From: Tsukamurella ocularis
GTDB taxonomy: Bacteria > Actinomycetota > Actinomycetes > Mycobacteriales > Mycobacteriaceae
Assembly (NCBI RefSeq): GCF_024807615.1
Contig: NZ_JANUCJ010000002.1
Span: 620,001 to 684,000 of the forward strand
DNA length: 64,000 nucleotides
Direction: 5' to 3'
This document shows positions 1-8,768 of this stretch, piece after piece. The position numbers and the translations under genes are program-made. Position 1 is the stretch's first letter. The number at the start of each line of letters is the position of its first letter. The notes beneath the pieces are model-generated. The model was not told where the DNA came from. It ran no database searches and saw only the letters and a list, made by a program, of their open reading frames with translations.

Positions 1-2724
1 GCGGCCACCGGCATCTCCGGCCAGGGCGACGTCCGCGGCGACCTCCGGCCCCAGGTGGTGGGCGTCTTCTCCGATCTGCCGGCGAACCTGCAGGGCCCGA
101 CGCCGAAGATGACCATCTCTGTCGACTCGCGGTACACCTCGTCCCCGTCGGCGCTCAAGGGCATCGCGATCCTCGTCGGCGTGGCGTGCGTGCTGATCTC
201 GCTGGTCGCGCTGGCGCTGCTCGACCGCGCCGACGGGCGGCGCCGGGGACGTCTGCTCCCCCGAAGCTGGCTACACGTGCGCCTCGCCGACGTCGCGGTG
301 ATCGGCAGCCTCCTCGTCTGGCACATCGTCGGGGCGCCGACCTCGGACGACGGCTACATCCTCGGGATGATCAAGGCCGCGCCGCACTCGGGCTACATGC
401 CCGAGGTGTTCCGCTACTACGACGCGCCCTACGCCCCGTTCGGCATGCCCTTCTACGTGGTCTCGTGGATGGCGGATCTCAGCGTCTCGAGCCCGTGGCT
501 GCGCCTGCCCGCGCTGCTGTCGGGGATCCTGGCGTGGTTCCTGCTCTCCCGCGAGGTGCTGCCGCGCCTCGGTCTGAGCAAGCGGCGCGCGCCGCGCGAT
601 TACTCGCGAGCCTTGTGGGCGATGGCGGCCGTCTTCACGCTGTTCTGGCTCACGTACAACCCCGGCCTGCGCCCGGAGCCGATCGTCGCGGTCGGCACCG
701 TCGTCACCTGGTGCCTCGTCGAACGTTCCGTCGCCACGCGCCGCCTCGCGCCCGCGGGCGTCGGCCTGGTCGTGGCCGGCCTCACCGTCTCCGCTGCCCC
801 GACGGGCAGCTTCGCGTTCGTCGTCTTCCTCGTCGCGGCGGCACCGCTGTGGCGGGCCGTCGTGGCGCACGTGAAGGCGAACGGCTACGCGGCGACGCTG
901 CTGACGCTGGGCGCCGCCGGCGCGTCGGTGCTCTTCCTCGTCTTCGCCGACCACGGCCTCGTCGAGATGCTGCAATCCACCACGCTGCTCGGCGACGTCG
1001 GGCCGAGCGAGCCCTGGCACCGCGAGATCATCCGGTACGAGGCCCTGTTCCAGCAGAACCCCAACGGCTCGGTCGCCCGACGGTTCGCCATGCTCGCCCT
1101 GTTCCTGGGCTCCGCGATCGTCGTCGCGCTGCTGCTGTGGCGGCGCCGCATCCCGGGCATCGCGACCGGACCGGCCCGCCGTGTGGTGGCCGCCATCGGC
1201 GTCTCGCTACTGGTCATGGCCTTCAACCCCACCAAGTGGACCCATCACTTCGGCGCCTTCGCCACGCTGGGCGCGATGGTCGCGGCGATCGCCGTAGTCG
1301 CGGTCGGGCCGCGCACCATCCGGCGCCCCCAGTTCCGGCTCCTCGCCCTCGCGGCCGTCGCGGGGTGCGCGACGCTGGCCTTCGAGACCACCAACGGATG
1401 GTTCTACCCGGGCAACTTCGGCATCCCCTGGGGCGGCGCCGAGCCGGCCGTCGCCGGGATCAAGATCGCGAACGTCTTCGGCGCGGCCACGGTCGTTCTG
1501 CTGCTCGCGGCGCTCGTCGTGCACGTGACGGGATGGACACCGCGGCTCCCCGACGTCTCGGGGCGCCTCCCCGGTTTCGCGACGCCGATCACCCTGGTCG
1601 CCACCTTGATCATCGCGATGATCGGCGCCACCAACGTCGCGTCGATCATGATCCAGCGACCGGCCTACTCCTACGGTCAGCAGAACCTGCGCTCGCTCGC
1701 CGGCAACCCGTGCGGCATGGCCGACGAGGTGCTCGTCGAGCGTGACGCCACCGCGGGCGTCCTCACACCAATCGGCAACGCGCCCGATCCGCTCGTCGGG
1801 GAGGTCAACGCGAACTTCACGCCGAACGGCATCGCGGGCAGCCTCTCCTCGTCGTCGCGGGGCGCCGCGGACCTCGTGCGCACCGGCGACGCCGACAACA
1901 CCCCGTCGAACACGGGCGGCACCGGCGGCGGCACGCTGGATGCGCCCGGCGTCAACGGCTCGACCGCGGCCCTGCCCTTCGGGCTCGACCCGGCGCGCGT
2001 GCCGGTGGTCGGCAGCCGGCAGACCGGGCCGCAGCGCTCGGCCCGCGCGGTGTCCAGCTGGTACGCGCTGCCGGCCGGCGGGATCGACCGGCTGCTGACG
2101 ATCAGCGTCGCCGGCCGGTTCAACCCCGGCGATGTGCAGCTCGAGTTCGGTTCCGAGACCGGCACGATCACCCCGAACGGCGTCGTGACGCCGATCGACA
2201 TCGGTCCGCTCCCCGCGTGGCGCAACCTTCGCGTCCCCGCCGAGACGGTGCCCGCGGGCTCGACCGCGGTGCGCGTGCGCGCGACGATCACGGCACCGTC
2301 GGAAAGCACCTGGGTGGCCTATACGCCGCCGCGCGCACCGAAGCTGGAGACCCTGCAGGAGTTGCTCGGCGACGATCCGACGCTGGTCGACTGGGGCGCC
2401 GGGATCGGCTTCCCGTGCCAGCGGCAGTGGCGCGAGAACGGCGGCGTGGCGGAGCAGCCGCGGTGGCGGATCCTGCCCGAGCGCGACCTCGCGGCCGCGG
2501 CGACCACCACGTGGCAGGGCGGAGACGCAGGCGGGCCGCTGGGCTGGGCGCTGCTGCTCGCCAAGGCGCAGACGGTGCCGACGTACCTGAACCACGACTG
2601 GGGCCGGGAGTGGGGCGCGCTTGAGCGCTACGTGCCCTACGTCGATGCGCCGGCGGCGCAGCTGGGCCGGTCCGAGGTCACACGGTCCGGGCTGTGGACG
2701 CCGGGGCCGACGCCCCAGGAGTAG
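1..2724 (+). CDS. Arabinosyltransferase (Emb family), 5' end cut off by window edge
   Basis: Membrane glycosyltransferase that adds arabinofuranose from decaprenyl-phosphoarabinose to arabinogalactan or lipoarabinomannan outside the membrane. The reading frame is open from base 1, so the N-terminus lies outside the window; about 907 residues are present, against roughly 1,050-1,100 for full Emb proteins. The visible part holds the end of the N-terminal periplasmic domain (LRPQVVGVFSDLPA), a run of hydrophobic segments, and a C-terminal globular carbohydrate-binding-type domain ending before the TAG at 2722. EmbA, EmbB and EmbC cannot be told apart from this fragment. It lies next to the recA-side synteny block, not where the emb cluster sits in M. 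tuberculosis. Confidence 0.9.
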   Translation, partial: AATGISGQGDVRGDLRPQVVGVFSDLPANLQGPTPKMTISVDSRYTSSPSALKGIAILVGVACVLISLVALALLDRADGRRRGRLLPRSWLHVRLADVAVIGSLLVWHIVGAPTSDDGYILGMIKAAPHSGYMPEVFRYYDAPYAPFGMPFYVVSWMADLSVSSPWLRLPALLSGILAWFLLSREVLPRLGLSKRRAPRDYSRALWAMAAVFTLFWLTYNPGLRPEPIVAVGTVVTWCLVERSVATRRLAPAGVGLVVAGLTVSAAPTGSFAFVVFLVAAAPLWRAVVAHVKANGYAATLLTLGAAGASVLFLVFADHGLVEMLQSTTLLGDVGPSEPWHREIIRYEALFQQNPNGSVARRFAMLALFLGSAIVVALLLWRRRIPGIATGPARRVVAAIGVSLLVMAFNPTKWTHHFGAFATLGAMVAAIAVVAVGPRTIRRPQFRLLALAAVAGCATLAFETTNGWFYPGNFGIPWGGAEPAVAGIKIANVFGAATVVLLLAALVVHVTGWTPRLPDVSGRLPGFATPITLVATLIIAMIGATNVASIMIQRPAYSYGQQNLRSLAGNPCGMADEVLVERDATAGVLTPIGNAPDPLVGEVNANFTPNGIAGSLSSSSRGAADLVRTGDADNTPSNTGGTGGGTLDAPGVNGSTAALPFGLDPARVPVVGSRQTGPQRSARAVSSWYALPAGGIDRLLTISVAGRFNPGDVQLEFGSETGTITPNGVVTPIDIGPLPAWRNLRVPAETVPAGSTAVRVRATITAPSESTWVAYTPPRAPKLETLQELLGDDPTLVDWGAGIGFPCQRQWRENGGVAEQPRWRILPERDLAAAATTTWQGGDAGGPLGWALLLAKAQTVPTYLNHDWGREWGALERYVPYVDAPAAQLGRSEVTRSGLWTPGPTPQE

Positions 2725-2872
2725 CTACCAGCGGGACCGGGGACGTCGGGGTCGGGACAGAGGGCACCGCCCGACGCGAGGTCGGCTACCAGCGGGACCG
2801 GGGACGTCGGGGTCGGGACAGAGGGCACGCGCCCGACGCGAGGTCGGCTACCAGCGGGACCGGGGGACGTCG
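2725..2872. repeat. Tandem repeat: two units of 61 and 62 bp plus a 25-bp partial third
   Basis: Units start at 2725, 2786 and 2848, each with ctaccagcgggaccgg. The third, partial copy is the 3' end of the minus-strand DUF3046 gene (last residues plus TAG stop). The two upstream copies lack one G of the G run and carry about 36 further bases ending in ccgacgcgaggtcgg. The array starts directly after the emb stop codon, so it fills the whole emb-DUF3046 gap. It was probably made by slippage or by duplication at a rearrangement junction. Short GC-rich arms in each unit could fold, so a termination role is possible. Confidence 0.9.
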
Positions 2873-3039
2873 AACTCGGAACATAGCTCGCGCCAGACGT
2901 CCTTCGGATCCACGCCGGATTCGATGGCCTGATCGCCGGTCGCGCCGAAGGCGCTGAGCCGATGGTCTCGCATCAGGGTGTCGCCGCGGAGGGCACCGAA
3001 CTCGGCGTAGAGCAGTTCGCGAAAATCAGTCAGGCGCAC
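2848..3039 (-). CDS. DUF3046 family protein
   Basis: A 63-residue protein of unknown function, matching the small actinobacterial DUF3046 family in length and in its MRLTDFRE start, the GVDPKDVWRELC segment and the DVPRSRW end. In mycobacteria its homologue (Rv2738c) lies beside recA/recX; here those genes are replaced by emb. The start is GTG at 3039; a TAACCT hexamer six bases upstream and no Shine-Dalgarno suggest a leaderless transcript. Its last 25 bases are the unit copied in the adjoining tandem repeat. Confidence 0.85.
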   Translation of the reverse strand: MRLTDFRELLYAEFGALRGDTLMRDHRLSAFGATGDQAIESGVDPKDVWRELCSEFDVPRSRW

Positions 3040-3048
3040 TGGACCAGG

Positions 3049-4191
3049 TTACCGATAGGCCTCGCACACCAGCACGGGGTCGGCGACCCGGTGGGCCCCG
3101 TCGGCGGCGACGCGGGCGGCCCGGGCGAACGAGGGATCGTCGAGGACCCGGCGCACGCCGTCGCGGATCGCCCCGGCGGTCGCGGGCCGCACAAGCACGC
3201 CGCTCCCCTGGCGTGCGACGCGGTTGGCGAGTTCCCACTGGTCGCCGCCGCCGGGGACGACGACGACCGGCCTCCCGGCGGTGAGCGCCTTGGTGAGCAT
3301 GCCGTGCCCGCTGCCGCAGACCACGGCGTCGGCCCGCGCGACCAGGTCGTCCTGGCGGCCGAAACCGCTGGCGACCCACGGCTCGTCGAAGGCGGGCGGG
3401 TTCAGCCCACTCACCGCGAGGCGCACGTCGGCGCCGCGGAGGCCGTCGACGGCGACCTCGGCGAGGTTCTGCTCCCCCGTCGCCGCAGTCGATGGGGCCA
3501 CCATGACAAGCGGACCGGCACCGTCGGGGACGGGGCACGGATCATCCGTCGGCTCCAGCGTGAGGGGCCCGACGAGGTGCGTGCGCGCCGGCCAGTCGGG
3601 CCGGGGCAGCTCCAATGCGGGGATGGTGGCGACGAGCCTTCCGGCGGGCCCGCCGTCGCGGGGCGGGAGGCCGATGCCCGCGCGGGCGGCCTCGCGCTGA
3701 CGGCGGCCGTTGCGCAGGTCGCGCTCGGTGAAGGCGCGGAGGACGACGTCGCGGAGCAGTTCGCGCGGCGTCTGTGCCGGGGCCAACCCGGAGCCGATCG
3801 GCGGCAGCCCCTTGGAGGGCAGGTACAGGGGGTGCGGGCTGAGCTCCAGCCACGGCACGTCCAGCAGCTCTGCGGCCATCCCGCCGCCGGGGGTGAGGAT
3901 GTCGGCGACCACGAGGTCAGCACGGAAAGCCTCGATGCCGGGGAGGACCTGCGTGGCGATGTACGCGGCGCGACCGTGGATCTTGGACCCGGCGTCGCCG
4001 TCGTCGTCCCCCGGCCGGGCGGCCAGGCCCGGCAGCTCGCGCGTGTCGACGCCGTAGCGCGCGCCGACCCCGCCCCACTGCCGTCCGGTGAAGACGACGG
4101 GCTCGTGCCCGGCGCCGATCAGGCGGAGCGCAAGAGCGAGGCCGGGCAGTGCGTGCCCGGCCTCGGATCCCGCGACGATCGCAACGCGCAC
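3049..4191 (-). CDS. Glycosyltransferase, UGT/MurG-like (GT-B fold)
   Basis: A 380-residue predicted glycosyltransferase, similar in kind and position to Rv2739c. The N-terminal Rossmann half starts VRVAIVAGSEAGHALPG (nucleotide-sugar transferase glycine/histidine loop). The C-terminal half has the donor-site region DAVVCGSGHGMLTKALTAG followed by PVVVVPGGGDQWELANR, typical of the UGT signature. Substrate unknown; lipid or secondary-metabolite glycosylation is plausible. I chose GTG at 4191 because AAGGAG lies 5 bases upstream; GTG at 4218 would add nine residues. It ends 9 bp before the DUF3046 gene. Confidence 0.8.
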   Translation of the reverse strand: MRVAIVAGSEAGHALPGLALALRLIGAGHEPVVFTGRQWGGVGARYGVDTRELPGLAARPGDDDGDAGSKIHGRAAYIATQVLPGIEAFRADLVVADILTPGGGMAAELLDVPWLELSPHPLYLPSKGLPPIGSGLAPAQTPRELLRDVVLRAFTERDLRNGRRQREAARAGIGLPPRDGGPAGRLVATIPALELPRPDWPARTHLVGPLTLEPTDDPCPVPDGAGPLVMVAPSTAATGEQNLAEVAVDGLRGADVRLAVSGLNPPAFDEPWVASGFGRQDDLVARADAVVCGSGHGMLTKALTAGRPVVVVPGGGDQWELANRVARQGSGVLVRPATAGAIRDGVRRVLDDPSFARAARVAADGAHRVADPVLVCEAYR

Positions 4192-4245
4192 CCGCACTCC
4201 TTCGTGAGCCGTCGGCACGCCCGAGGGCGTACGCGGGGCGGCCCG

Positions 4246-4416
4246 CTAGAACGTGGTCGGGGTCTTCTTCCCCGAGCCCAACCACTTGACCACCGAGACG
4301 ATACCGATGATCACCAGCGCGATGATGGCGAGCGGGAACAGCGACTTGATGATCGCCGAGGCCACCATCAGTACGAGCCAGATGGCGACGATGGCGCCGA
4401 GGATCTTCCAGAACAT
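4246..4416 (-). CDS. Small membrane protein of the psp cluster
   Basis: A 56-residue protein starting MFWKILGAIVAIW, with two hydrophobic segments (about residues 4-22 and 24-43) and a short basic tail. An AAAGG Shine-Dalgarno precedes the ATG at 4416; longer upstream starts are unlikely. It lies 125 bp downstream of the PspM-like gene on the same strand, so it probably belongs to the envelope-stress cluster. Its place recalls the small or variable genes after Rv2743c in mycobacteria, but I recognise no family. Confidence 0.65.
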   Translation of the reverse strand: MFWKILGAIVAIWLVLMVASAIIKSLFPLAIIALVIIGIVSVVKWLGSGKKTPTTF

Positions 4417-4541
4417 TGCGGTGCACCTTTCAGAGGGTTTTCGATGAGTCCTTCGTCGTCCATACTGCCCCCTTCGGAACGCGAAAGTCACTCTCTGAAC
4501 TGCGGTTTCAGGGAGATTTGGGGGTTAACCCCGAGAGCGGA

Positions 4542-5411
4542 TCACCAGGTCTGGGGATCCGGCACCGGCGGCAGCGCCGCAATGCCGTAGGCCCAGGCGC
4601 GCAGCCGCTCGGCGGTCTCCTGCAGGCGGGGCGTCGCGGTGCTGAGTTCGTCGAACCGGGCCGGCGAGCCGAGGGACCGGCGCGCGGCGGCCACCGTCGT
4701 CGCGGCGGAGCGGACCATCTCGCGGTAGGCCTCGACGCCCTCGTCGAGGCTGTCGAGCCCGTCCTCGAAGGTCTCGCGCAGGTACGCGGCCGAGCCACCC
4801 CCGCCCGCGACAACGCGCTCGAGGTCGATGAGCTGCTCGGCGTAGGAGATGATGGCGTCGGCCGAGGTCTCGGCGTCGTCGTCGAGCTCGCTGAGCGCGT
4901 CGGGAGGCAGCGCGCCGGAGCGGGTGAGCACCGACATGAGCGCCAGGAACTCCTGCTCGGCGTCGGCCAGCGCGCGCACCGGGTCGTGGAGGGCCGACGA
5001 GCGCGCGGGCACCCCGCGGCGGGCGTAGGTACGGGGCGGAGGCGGGGTGCGACGCAGACGACGCAGTTTGCGGACGGCGTACCCCGCGGGCACGGCGATG
5101 AGTGCGGTGACGGCGGTGGCTGTCCCACCGACGACGGGTGCGGCGGCGGCGAAGCCGCCGACGGCCACCACGGCCGAGGTGGACGTGGTCGCGGCCCAAC
5201 TGTTCACGGTGTAGCGGGCCTGCTTGATGGAGCGCTGATGGGCGGCCTTGGGATCCCGTCGACGGGCGGCCTTATCGCGTGCCTCGTCGGCGGCGCGGGC
5301 GGCCGTCTCCATCGCGGTCGACGCGGCGCTGATCGCGGAAGCGGCCATCCGACCAGCGGAGGCCGCCACCGCCGAGAAGTCGGTGCGGTGGCGGCCTCGC
5401 TGGTCAGTCAT
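4542..5411 (-). CDS. PspM-like membrane protein (Rv2743c family)
   Basis: A 289-residue protein directly downstream of pspA with a 16-bp gap. Residues 1-60 are Ala-rich and charged. Two hydrophobic segments follow (about 75-90 and 93-110, with VAVGGFAAAAPVVGG). The rest is a helical, probably cytoplasmic domain. In M. tuberculosis the gene in this place encodes PspM, which recruits PspA to the membrane; assignment here rests mainly on position and topology. Start is ATG at 5411 with a GAGGAA ribosome site; the longer Arg/Pro-rich extension upstream is not credible. Confidence 0.7.
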   Translation of the reverse strand: MTDQRGRHRTDFSAVAASAGRMAASAISAASTAMETAARAADEARDKAARRRDPKAAHQRSIKQARYTVNSWAATTSTSAVVAVGGFAAAAPVVGGTATAVTALIAVPAGYAVRKLRRLRRTPPPPRTYARRGVPARSSALHDPVRALADAEQEFLALMSVLTRSGALPPDALSELDDDAETSADAIISYAEQLIDLERVVAGGGGSAAYLRETFEDGLDSLDEGVEAYREMVRSAATTVAAARRSLGSPARFDELSTATPRLQETAERLRAWAYGIAALPPVPDPQTW

Positions 5412-5427
5412 CGTTCCTCGTCGGTTC

Positions 5428-6243
5428 TCAGGGGTTCTGCAGGCCCGGGTTCGGGGCCTGCTGCGGGGTCTGCGGCGCGGGGGCGGCCTGCGGGGCCGCG
5501 GGGGCACCGGCGATCTGGCCGCTGGCCTGCATCGACGCGCGGATCTGCTCGAGCCGCGAATGGCCGGCCATCTGCACGGTGGCGTTCTGAACCTCCATCA
5601 TGCGTCCCTGCACCGAGTTCTGCGCCAGCTCGGTGGAGCCGAGGGCGTTGGCGTAGCGGCGCTCGATCTTCTCGCGGACCTCGTCGAGGTTGGGGGTGTT
5701 GCCCGGGGCCGCGAGCTGGCCCATCTGGTTGAGCGACGCGGAGACCTGCTCCTGCATCTTCGCCTGCTCCAGTTGGCTGAGCAGCTTGGTGCGCTCGGCG
5801 AGCTTCTGCTGCAGCTGCATGGCGTTCTGCTCGACGGCGCGCTTAGCCTGGCCGGCGGCCTGCAGCGACTGGTCGTGCAGCCCCTTGAGGTCCTCGACAC
5901 TCTGCTCAGCGGTCACCAGCTGGGCGGCGAAGGCCTCGGCGGCGTTGGTGTACTCGGTGGCCTTGGCGACATCGCCGGCGGCGCTGGCCTGGTCGGCGAG
6001 TTGCACGGCCTGACGGGTGTTCGCCGACAGCTTCTCCACCTCGGCGAGTTGACGGTTCAGCTTCATCTCGAGCTGACGCTGGTTGCCGATGACGGCGGCG
6101 GCCTGCTGCGAGAGCGCCTGGTGCTGGCGCTGTGCGTCTTCGATAGCCTGCTGGATCTGCACCTTCGGATCGGCGTTCTCGTCGATCTTCGAGTTGAACA
6201 GCGCCATCAAGTAGTTCCACCCCTTGACGAACGGGTTAGCCAT
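5428..6243 (-). CDS. pspA: PspA/IM30 phage-shock protein A homologue
   Basis: A 271-residue coiled-coil protein of the PspA/Vipp1 (ESCRT-III-like) family that binds stressed membranes and preserves envelope integrity. It starts [16 protein letters not shown], the amphipathic membrane-sensing helix, followed by long heptad-rich helices (about residues 25-215) and a low-complexity Ala/Pro/Gln tail. Length matches the mycobacterial 35-kDa antigen (about 270 aa). ATG at 6243 is preceded by GGAGGAGAA. The clgR-pspA-pspM order is conserved in mycobacteria, where ClgR activates the cluster. A strong hairpin separates it from clgR. Confidence 0.92.
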   Translation of the reverse strand: MANPFVKGWNYLMALFNSKIDENADPKVQIQQAIEDAQRQHQALSQQAAAVIGNQRQLEMKLNRQLAEVEKLSANTRQAVQLADQASAAGDVAKATEYTNAAEAFAAQLVTAEQSVEDLKGLHDQSLQAAGQAKRAVEQNAMQLQQKLAERTKLLSQLEQAKMQEQVSASLNQMGQLAAPGNTPNLDEVREKIERRYANALGSTELAQNSVQGRMMEVQNATVQMAGHSRLEQIRASMQASGQIAGAPAAPQAAPAPQTPQQAPNPGLQNP

Positions 6244-6360
6244 CGTCAGTTCTCCTCCGCCTCGATACGTCCAACGCCGAACCACGTCCGGCCGTCCGGC
6301 GACCGCCGGACTCGTGCTTATCAATCTATCGGGAAACGACCCTGTTGCGCCGCCCTGGTG

Positions 6361-6389
6361 GCGGGTTCGGGGGAAATCCCCGAGCCCGC
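6361..6389. terminator. Hairpin between clgR and pspA
   Basis: A 12-bp stem (gcgggttcgggg paired with ccccgagcccgc, one G-T wobble) with a 5-base loop. It lies 18 bp past the clgR stop and 117 bp before the pspA start. There is no T-tract. It could end or attenuate clgR transcripts, leaving pspA to its own promoter in the AT-richer stretch 6310-6335. Confidence 0.55.
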
Positions 6390-6407
6390 AGAGCGATGTT
6401 CTCAGGG

Positions 6408-6683
6408 TCAGGCGACGGCGAGCGCCGGCGCGGGGATCACCATGGTGGGGATCGGGCGCATCGACACGCTGGCCTGGGCCACCACGTCGGCCACCTCGAT
6501 GGCGAGCGCGCCGCAGATCGCGGCCAGCAACTCGCTGGACGCCTCTTTCTGACCGCGCTCGACCTCCGACAGGTAGCCGAGACTGACCTGGGCCGCCGAG
6601 GAAACGTCTCGCAGCGTGCGACTCTGGCGGACCCGGGTCTTACGCAGGTTCTCGCCGATCGCCTCGCGAAGCAGTAGAGCCAT
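6408..6683 (-). CDS. clgR: XRE-type transcriptional regulator ClgR
   Basis: A 91-residue helix-turn-helix regulator. Residues 10-65 form the HTH ([20 protein letters not shown], then [20 protein letters not shown]), characteristic of ClgR, which activates clp protease genes and the psp cluster under envelope stress. ATG at 6683 has GGAGG 5 bases upstream; a GTG two codons earlier overlaps that site and is less likely. The C-terminus ends in ALAVA, a hydrophobic tail like those that make ClgR a ClpP substrate in relatives. It follows the cinA-type gene by 28 bp. Confidence 0.9.
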   Translation of the reverse strand: MALLLREAIGENLRKTRVRQSRTLRDVSSAAQVSLGYLSEVERGQKEASSELLAAICGALAIEVADVVAQASVSMRPIPTMVIPAPALAVA

Positions 6684-6711
6684 GCTCACCTCCGTCTTGG
6701 TTACTGTCCAG

Positions 6712-7215
6712 TCAACGCGGGGCGGGCCCGGAAGGTTCCCGATTCACCGAAACCCGCGCGGTGAGCTCTCGCAGGGCCGCCTCAACGGCACCCCGGCGGA
6801 CGTCCGCCCGGTCACCGTCGAGCTGAAGCGTTGTGACGGACGTGCCCGACGGGCCGGATATGCCCAGGTGGACGGTGCCGACAGGCACCCCGTCCTGCTC
6901 AGTAGGGCCGGCGACGCCGGTGAGCCCGACGCCCCAATCCGCCCCGCAGCGCGTCCGCGCACCGTCGGCGAGGGCGCGCGCGGTGTCGGGATGGACGGGC
7001 CCGTTGCGCTCCAGGTCTCCCGGCGGGACGCCGGCCAAGCTCGCCTTGAGGTCGGTGGCGTAGACGATGAGGCCTCCGCGCAGCACGGCGCTGGCGCCCG
7101 GGACGTCGGCGACGGTAGCGGCGAAGAGGCCTGCGGTGAGCGACTCGGCCGACGCGACCGTCTCACCGCGCTCGGCGAGCGCGGCTACCAGGCGGGCGGC
7201 CTCACCTGCGGCCAC
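6712..7215 (-). CDS. CinA C-terminal-domain protein (nicotinamide-nucleotide amidase)
   Basis: A 167-residue single-domain CinA/PncC protein, predicted to deamidate nicotinamide mononucleotide in pyridine-nucleotide recycling. The family signature [20 protein letters not shown] is near residue 24, followed by [17 protein letters not shown] and [19 protein letters not shown]. Start is GTG at 7215, overlapping the end of pgsA by 14 bp, so the two are translationally coupled. The pgsA-cinA-clgR order is common in actinobacteria. Confidence 0.88.
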   Translation of the reverse strand: MAAGEAARLVAALAERGETVASAESLTAGLFAATVADVPGASAVLRGGLIVYATDLKASLAGVPPGDLERNGPVHPDTARALADGARTRCGADWGVGLTGVAGPTEQDGVPVGTVHLGISGPSGTSVTTLQLDGDRADVRRGAVEAALRELTARVSVNREPSGPAPR

Positions 7216-7780
7216 GCCACCAGCTCAACAGATAGTCGACGCCGGTCGCGACGGTGACGATCACAGCCGCACCCATGACGACCTGGCTGGGCACGTCCAT
7301 CCACGCCGGCAGCGGCATGAGATAGAGCCCGATGGCGACTGTCTGCAGCAGGGTCTTGAGCTTGCCGCCGCGGCTCGCCGGGATCACGCCGTCACGGATG
7401 ACGGCGAACCGGAAGGCGGTGATACCGAACTCGCGCGCGAGGACGATCAGAGTCACCCACCACGGAAGGTCGCCGAGCACCGACAGTCCGACGAAGGCGG
7501 CGCCGGTGAGCGCCTTGTCGGCGATGGGATCCATGAGCTTGCCGAAATCAGTGATGAGTCCGTAGCGGCGCGCGATCTGGCCGTCGACCCGGTCCGTGAA
7601 CATCGCGGCGGCGAAGATCGCGAAGGCGATCCACCGCCAGGTGTTCGAGTGCCCACCCTCGGCGAACAGCGCCGCGAGGAAGACGGGGACGAGTACGATC
7701 CGGAGCACCGTCAACCCGTTCGCGACGTTGACGTTCGAGACAGGTGTGCTTGCGGGCTGCACGCCGTCCGTTGCTCTCAC
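7202..7780 (-). CDS. pgsA: CDP-diacylglycerol-glycerol-3-phosphate 3-phosphatidyltransferase
   Basis: A 192-residue integral membrane enzyme making phosphatidylglycerol phosphate from CDP-diacylglycerol and glycerol 3-phosphate, the committed step to phosphatidylglycerol and cardiolipin. The CDP-alcohol phosphotransferase signature DG-x2-AR-x8-G-x3-D-x3-D is complete around residues 65-90 (DGQIARRYGLITDFGKLMDP). About five hydrophobic segments surround it. Start is GTG at 7780. It matches pgsA3 (Rv2746c) in position, and LysX in this window would use its product. Confidence 0.9.
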   Translation of the reverse strand: MRATDGVQPASTPVSNVNVANGLTVLRIVLVPVFLAALFAEGGHSNTWRWIAFAIFAAAMFTDRVDGQIARRYGLITDFGKLMDPIADKALTGAAFVGLSVLGDLPWWVTLIVLAREFGITAFRFAVIRDGVIPASRGGKLKTLLQTVAIGLYLMPLPAWMDVPSQVVMGAAVIVTVATGVDYLLSWWRGRR

Positions 7781-7837
7781 GTCGATCAGCCTATCGGTAC
7801 GCGGAATGGGCGGCTCTGCGCGCTACAGTTTCCTACC

Positions 7838-8344
7838 GTGACCGCCGACCACGACGATGTGCTGCGCCGCGCCCGGACCTCCGACATCCCCGCGATCAAG
7901 CGCCTCATCGACGTCTACGCGGGCAAGATCCTGTTGGAGAAGAATCTGGTCACCCTGTACGAGTCGGTGCAGGAGTTCTGGGTGTACGTGGTCGACGACG
8001 TCGCGGTCGGCTGCGGCGCGCTGCATGTGCTGTGGTCGGACCTGGGCGAGATCCGCACCCTCGCGGTGGACCCGATGGTGAAGGGTCACGGCATCGGGCA
8101 CAAGATCGTCGCCCGCCTGCTCGACGAGGCGCGCTCGCTGGAACTGAGCCGGGTCTTCGTGCTCACCTTCGAGACGTCCTTCTTCGGTCGTCACGGTTTC
8201 AAGGAGATCGACGGGACGCCGGTGAGCGCCGAGGTCTACAACGAATTGTGTCGCAGCTACGACGAGGGCGTCGCGGAGTTCCTCGACCTGTCCTACGTCA
8301 AGCCCAACACGCTGGGCAACACCCGCATGCTCGTCACCCTGTAG
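7838..8344 (+). CDS. argA: Amino-acid N-acetyltransferase (ArgA-like, GNAT)
   Basis: A 168-residue GNAT protein matching the short mycobacterial-type ArgA (Rv2747), which acetylates glutamate in arginine biosynthesis. The acetyl-CoA site is LAVDPMVKGHGIGHKIVARL (about residues 76-95); the substrate region ETSFFGRHGFKEID follows. The start is GTG at 7838. TACAGT lies 7 bases before a TCCTACC leader, so the message may be leaderless or nearly so. It is divergent from pgsA across 57 bp. Confidence 0.85.
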   Translation: MTADHDDVLRRARTSDIPAIKRLIDVYAGKILLEKNLVTLYESVQEFWVYVVDDVAVGCGALHVLWSDLGEIRTLAVDPMVKGHGIGHKIVARLLDEARSLELSRVFVLTFETSFFGRHGFKEIDGTPVSAEVYNELCRSYDEGVAEFLDLSYVKPNTLGNTRMLVTL

Positions 8345-8369
8345 CGCCGACGGGCGACGAGCGGTCCGG

Positions 8370-8768
8370 TCAGGGCTGCGGCGTGATCACCACGACGGTG
8401 TCGCCGTACGGCTGCGTCCGGCCCTTGAACCTCGCGCCGATCGCGTTGAACATCTTCGACATCGGCACCTGGAAGCCGTACTTCGCCTTCACTGCGGCCT
8501 GCACGGCATCGAACTCCGGCCCGCTGGAGACCAGCTGCGCCGTTCCGGCGGTCGTCGCCGCGCTGTCGGCGATCGCACCACGCTGGTTGCACGGAGTGAT
8601 CTCCACGGCCGGGTTGTTGCGGATCCGCTTGGCCTTCCCTGACGTGGAGGACGTCCAGAAGCCGATGCGCTCTCCATCGACGGGGACCACCCACACCGGC
8701 GTCGCGACCTTCTCGCCCGACCGGCGGAAAGTCGCGACGGAGATGGTCTTCTCGGAACCCAAGGTCAT
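8370..8768 (-). CDS. PPOX-class (flavin/F420-type) oxidoreductase
   Basis: A 132-residue split-barrel protein of the pyridoxamine-5'-phosphate-oxidase-like superfamily. Features: ISVATFRRSGEKVATPVWVV at the start, GFWTSSTSGKAKRIRNNPAV in the middle (flavin- or F420-binding loop), ITPCNQRGA after it. Many actinobacterial members use F420H2; the cofactor cannot be fixed from sequence. ATG at 8768 has no Shine-Dalgarno, but TATGCT lies 6 bases upstream, as in leaderless genes. It converges on argA with a 25-bp gap. Confidence 0.75.
   Translation of the reverse strand: MTLGSEKTISVATFRRSGEKVATPVWVVPVDGERIGFWTSSTSGKAKRIRNNPAVEITPCNQRGAIADSAATTAGTAQLVSSGPEFDAVQAAVKAKYGFQVPMSKMFNAIGARFKGRTQPYGDTVVVITPQP

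Noticed and set aside
2725-2872. CRISPR-like array
   Set aside because: The units are adjacent with no unique spacers, there are only two and a half copies, and there are no cas genes.
2962-4590. Long plus-strand reading frame of over 500 codons
   Set aside because: It lies opposite a recognisable glycosyltransferase and the small membrane protein; its translation is Gly/Arg/Pro-rich with no family features, as expected antisense to GC-rich genes.
7067-7837. N-terminal extension of the ArgA-like protein
   Set aside because: The extension runs antisense through pgsA. The GTG at 7838 gives the family length.
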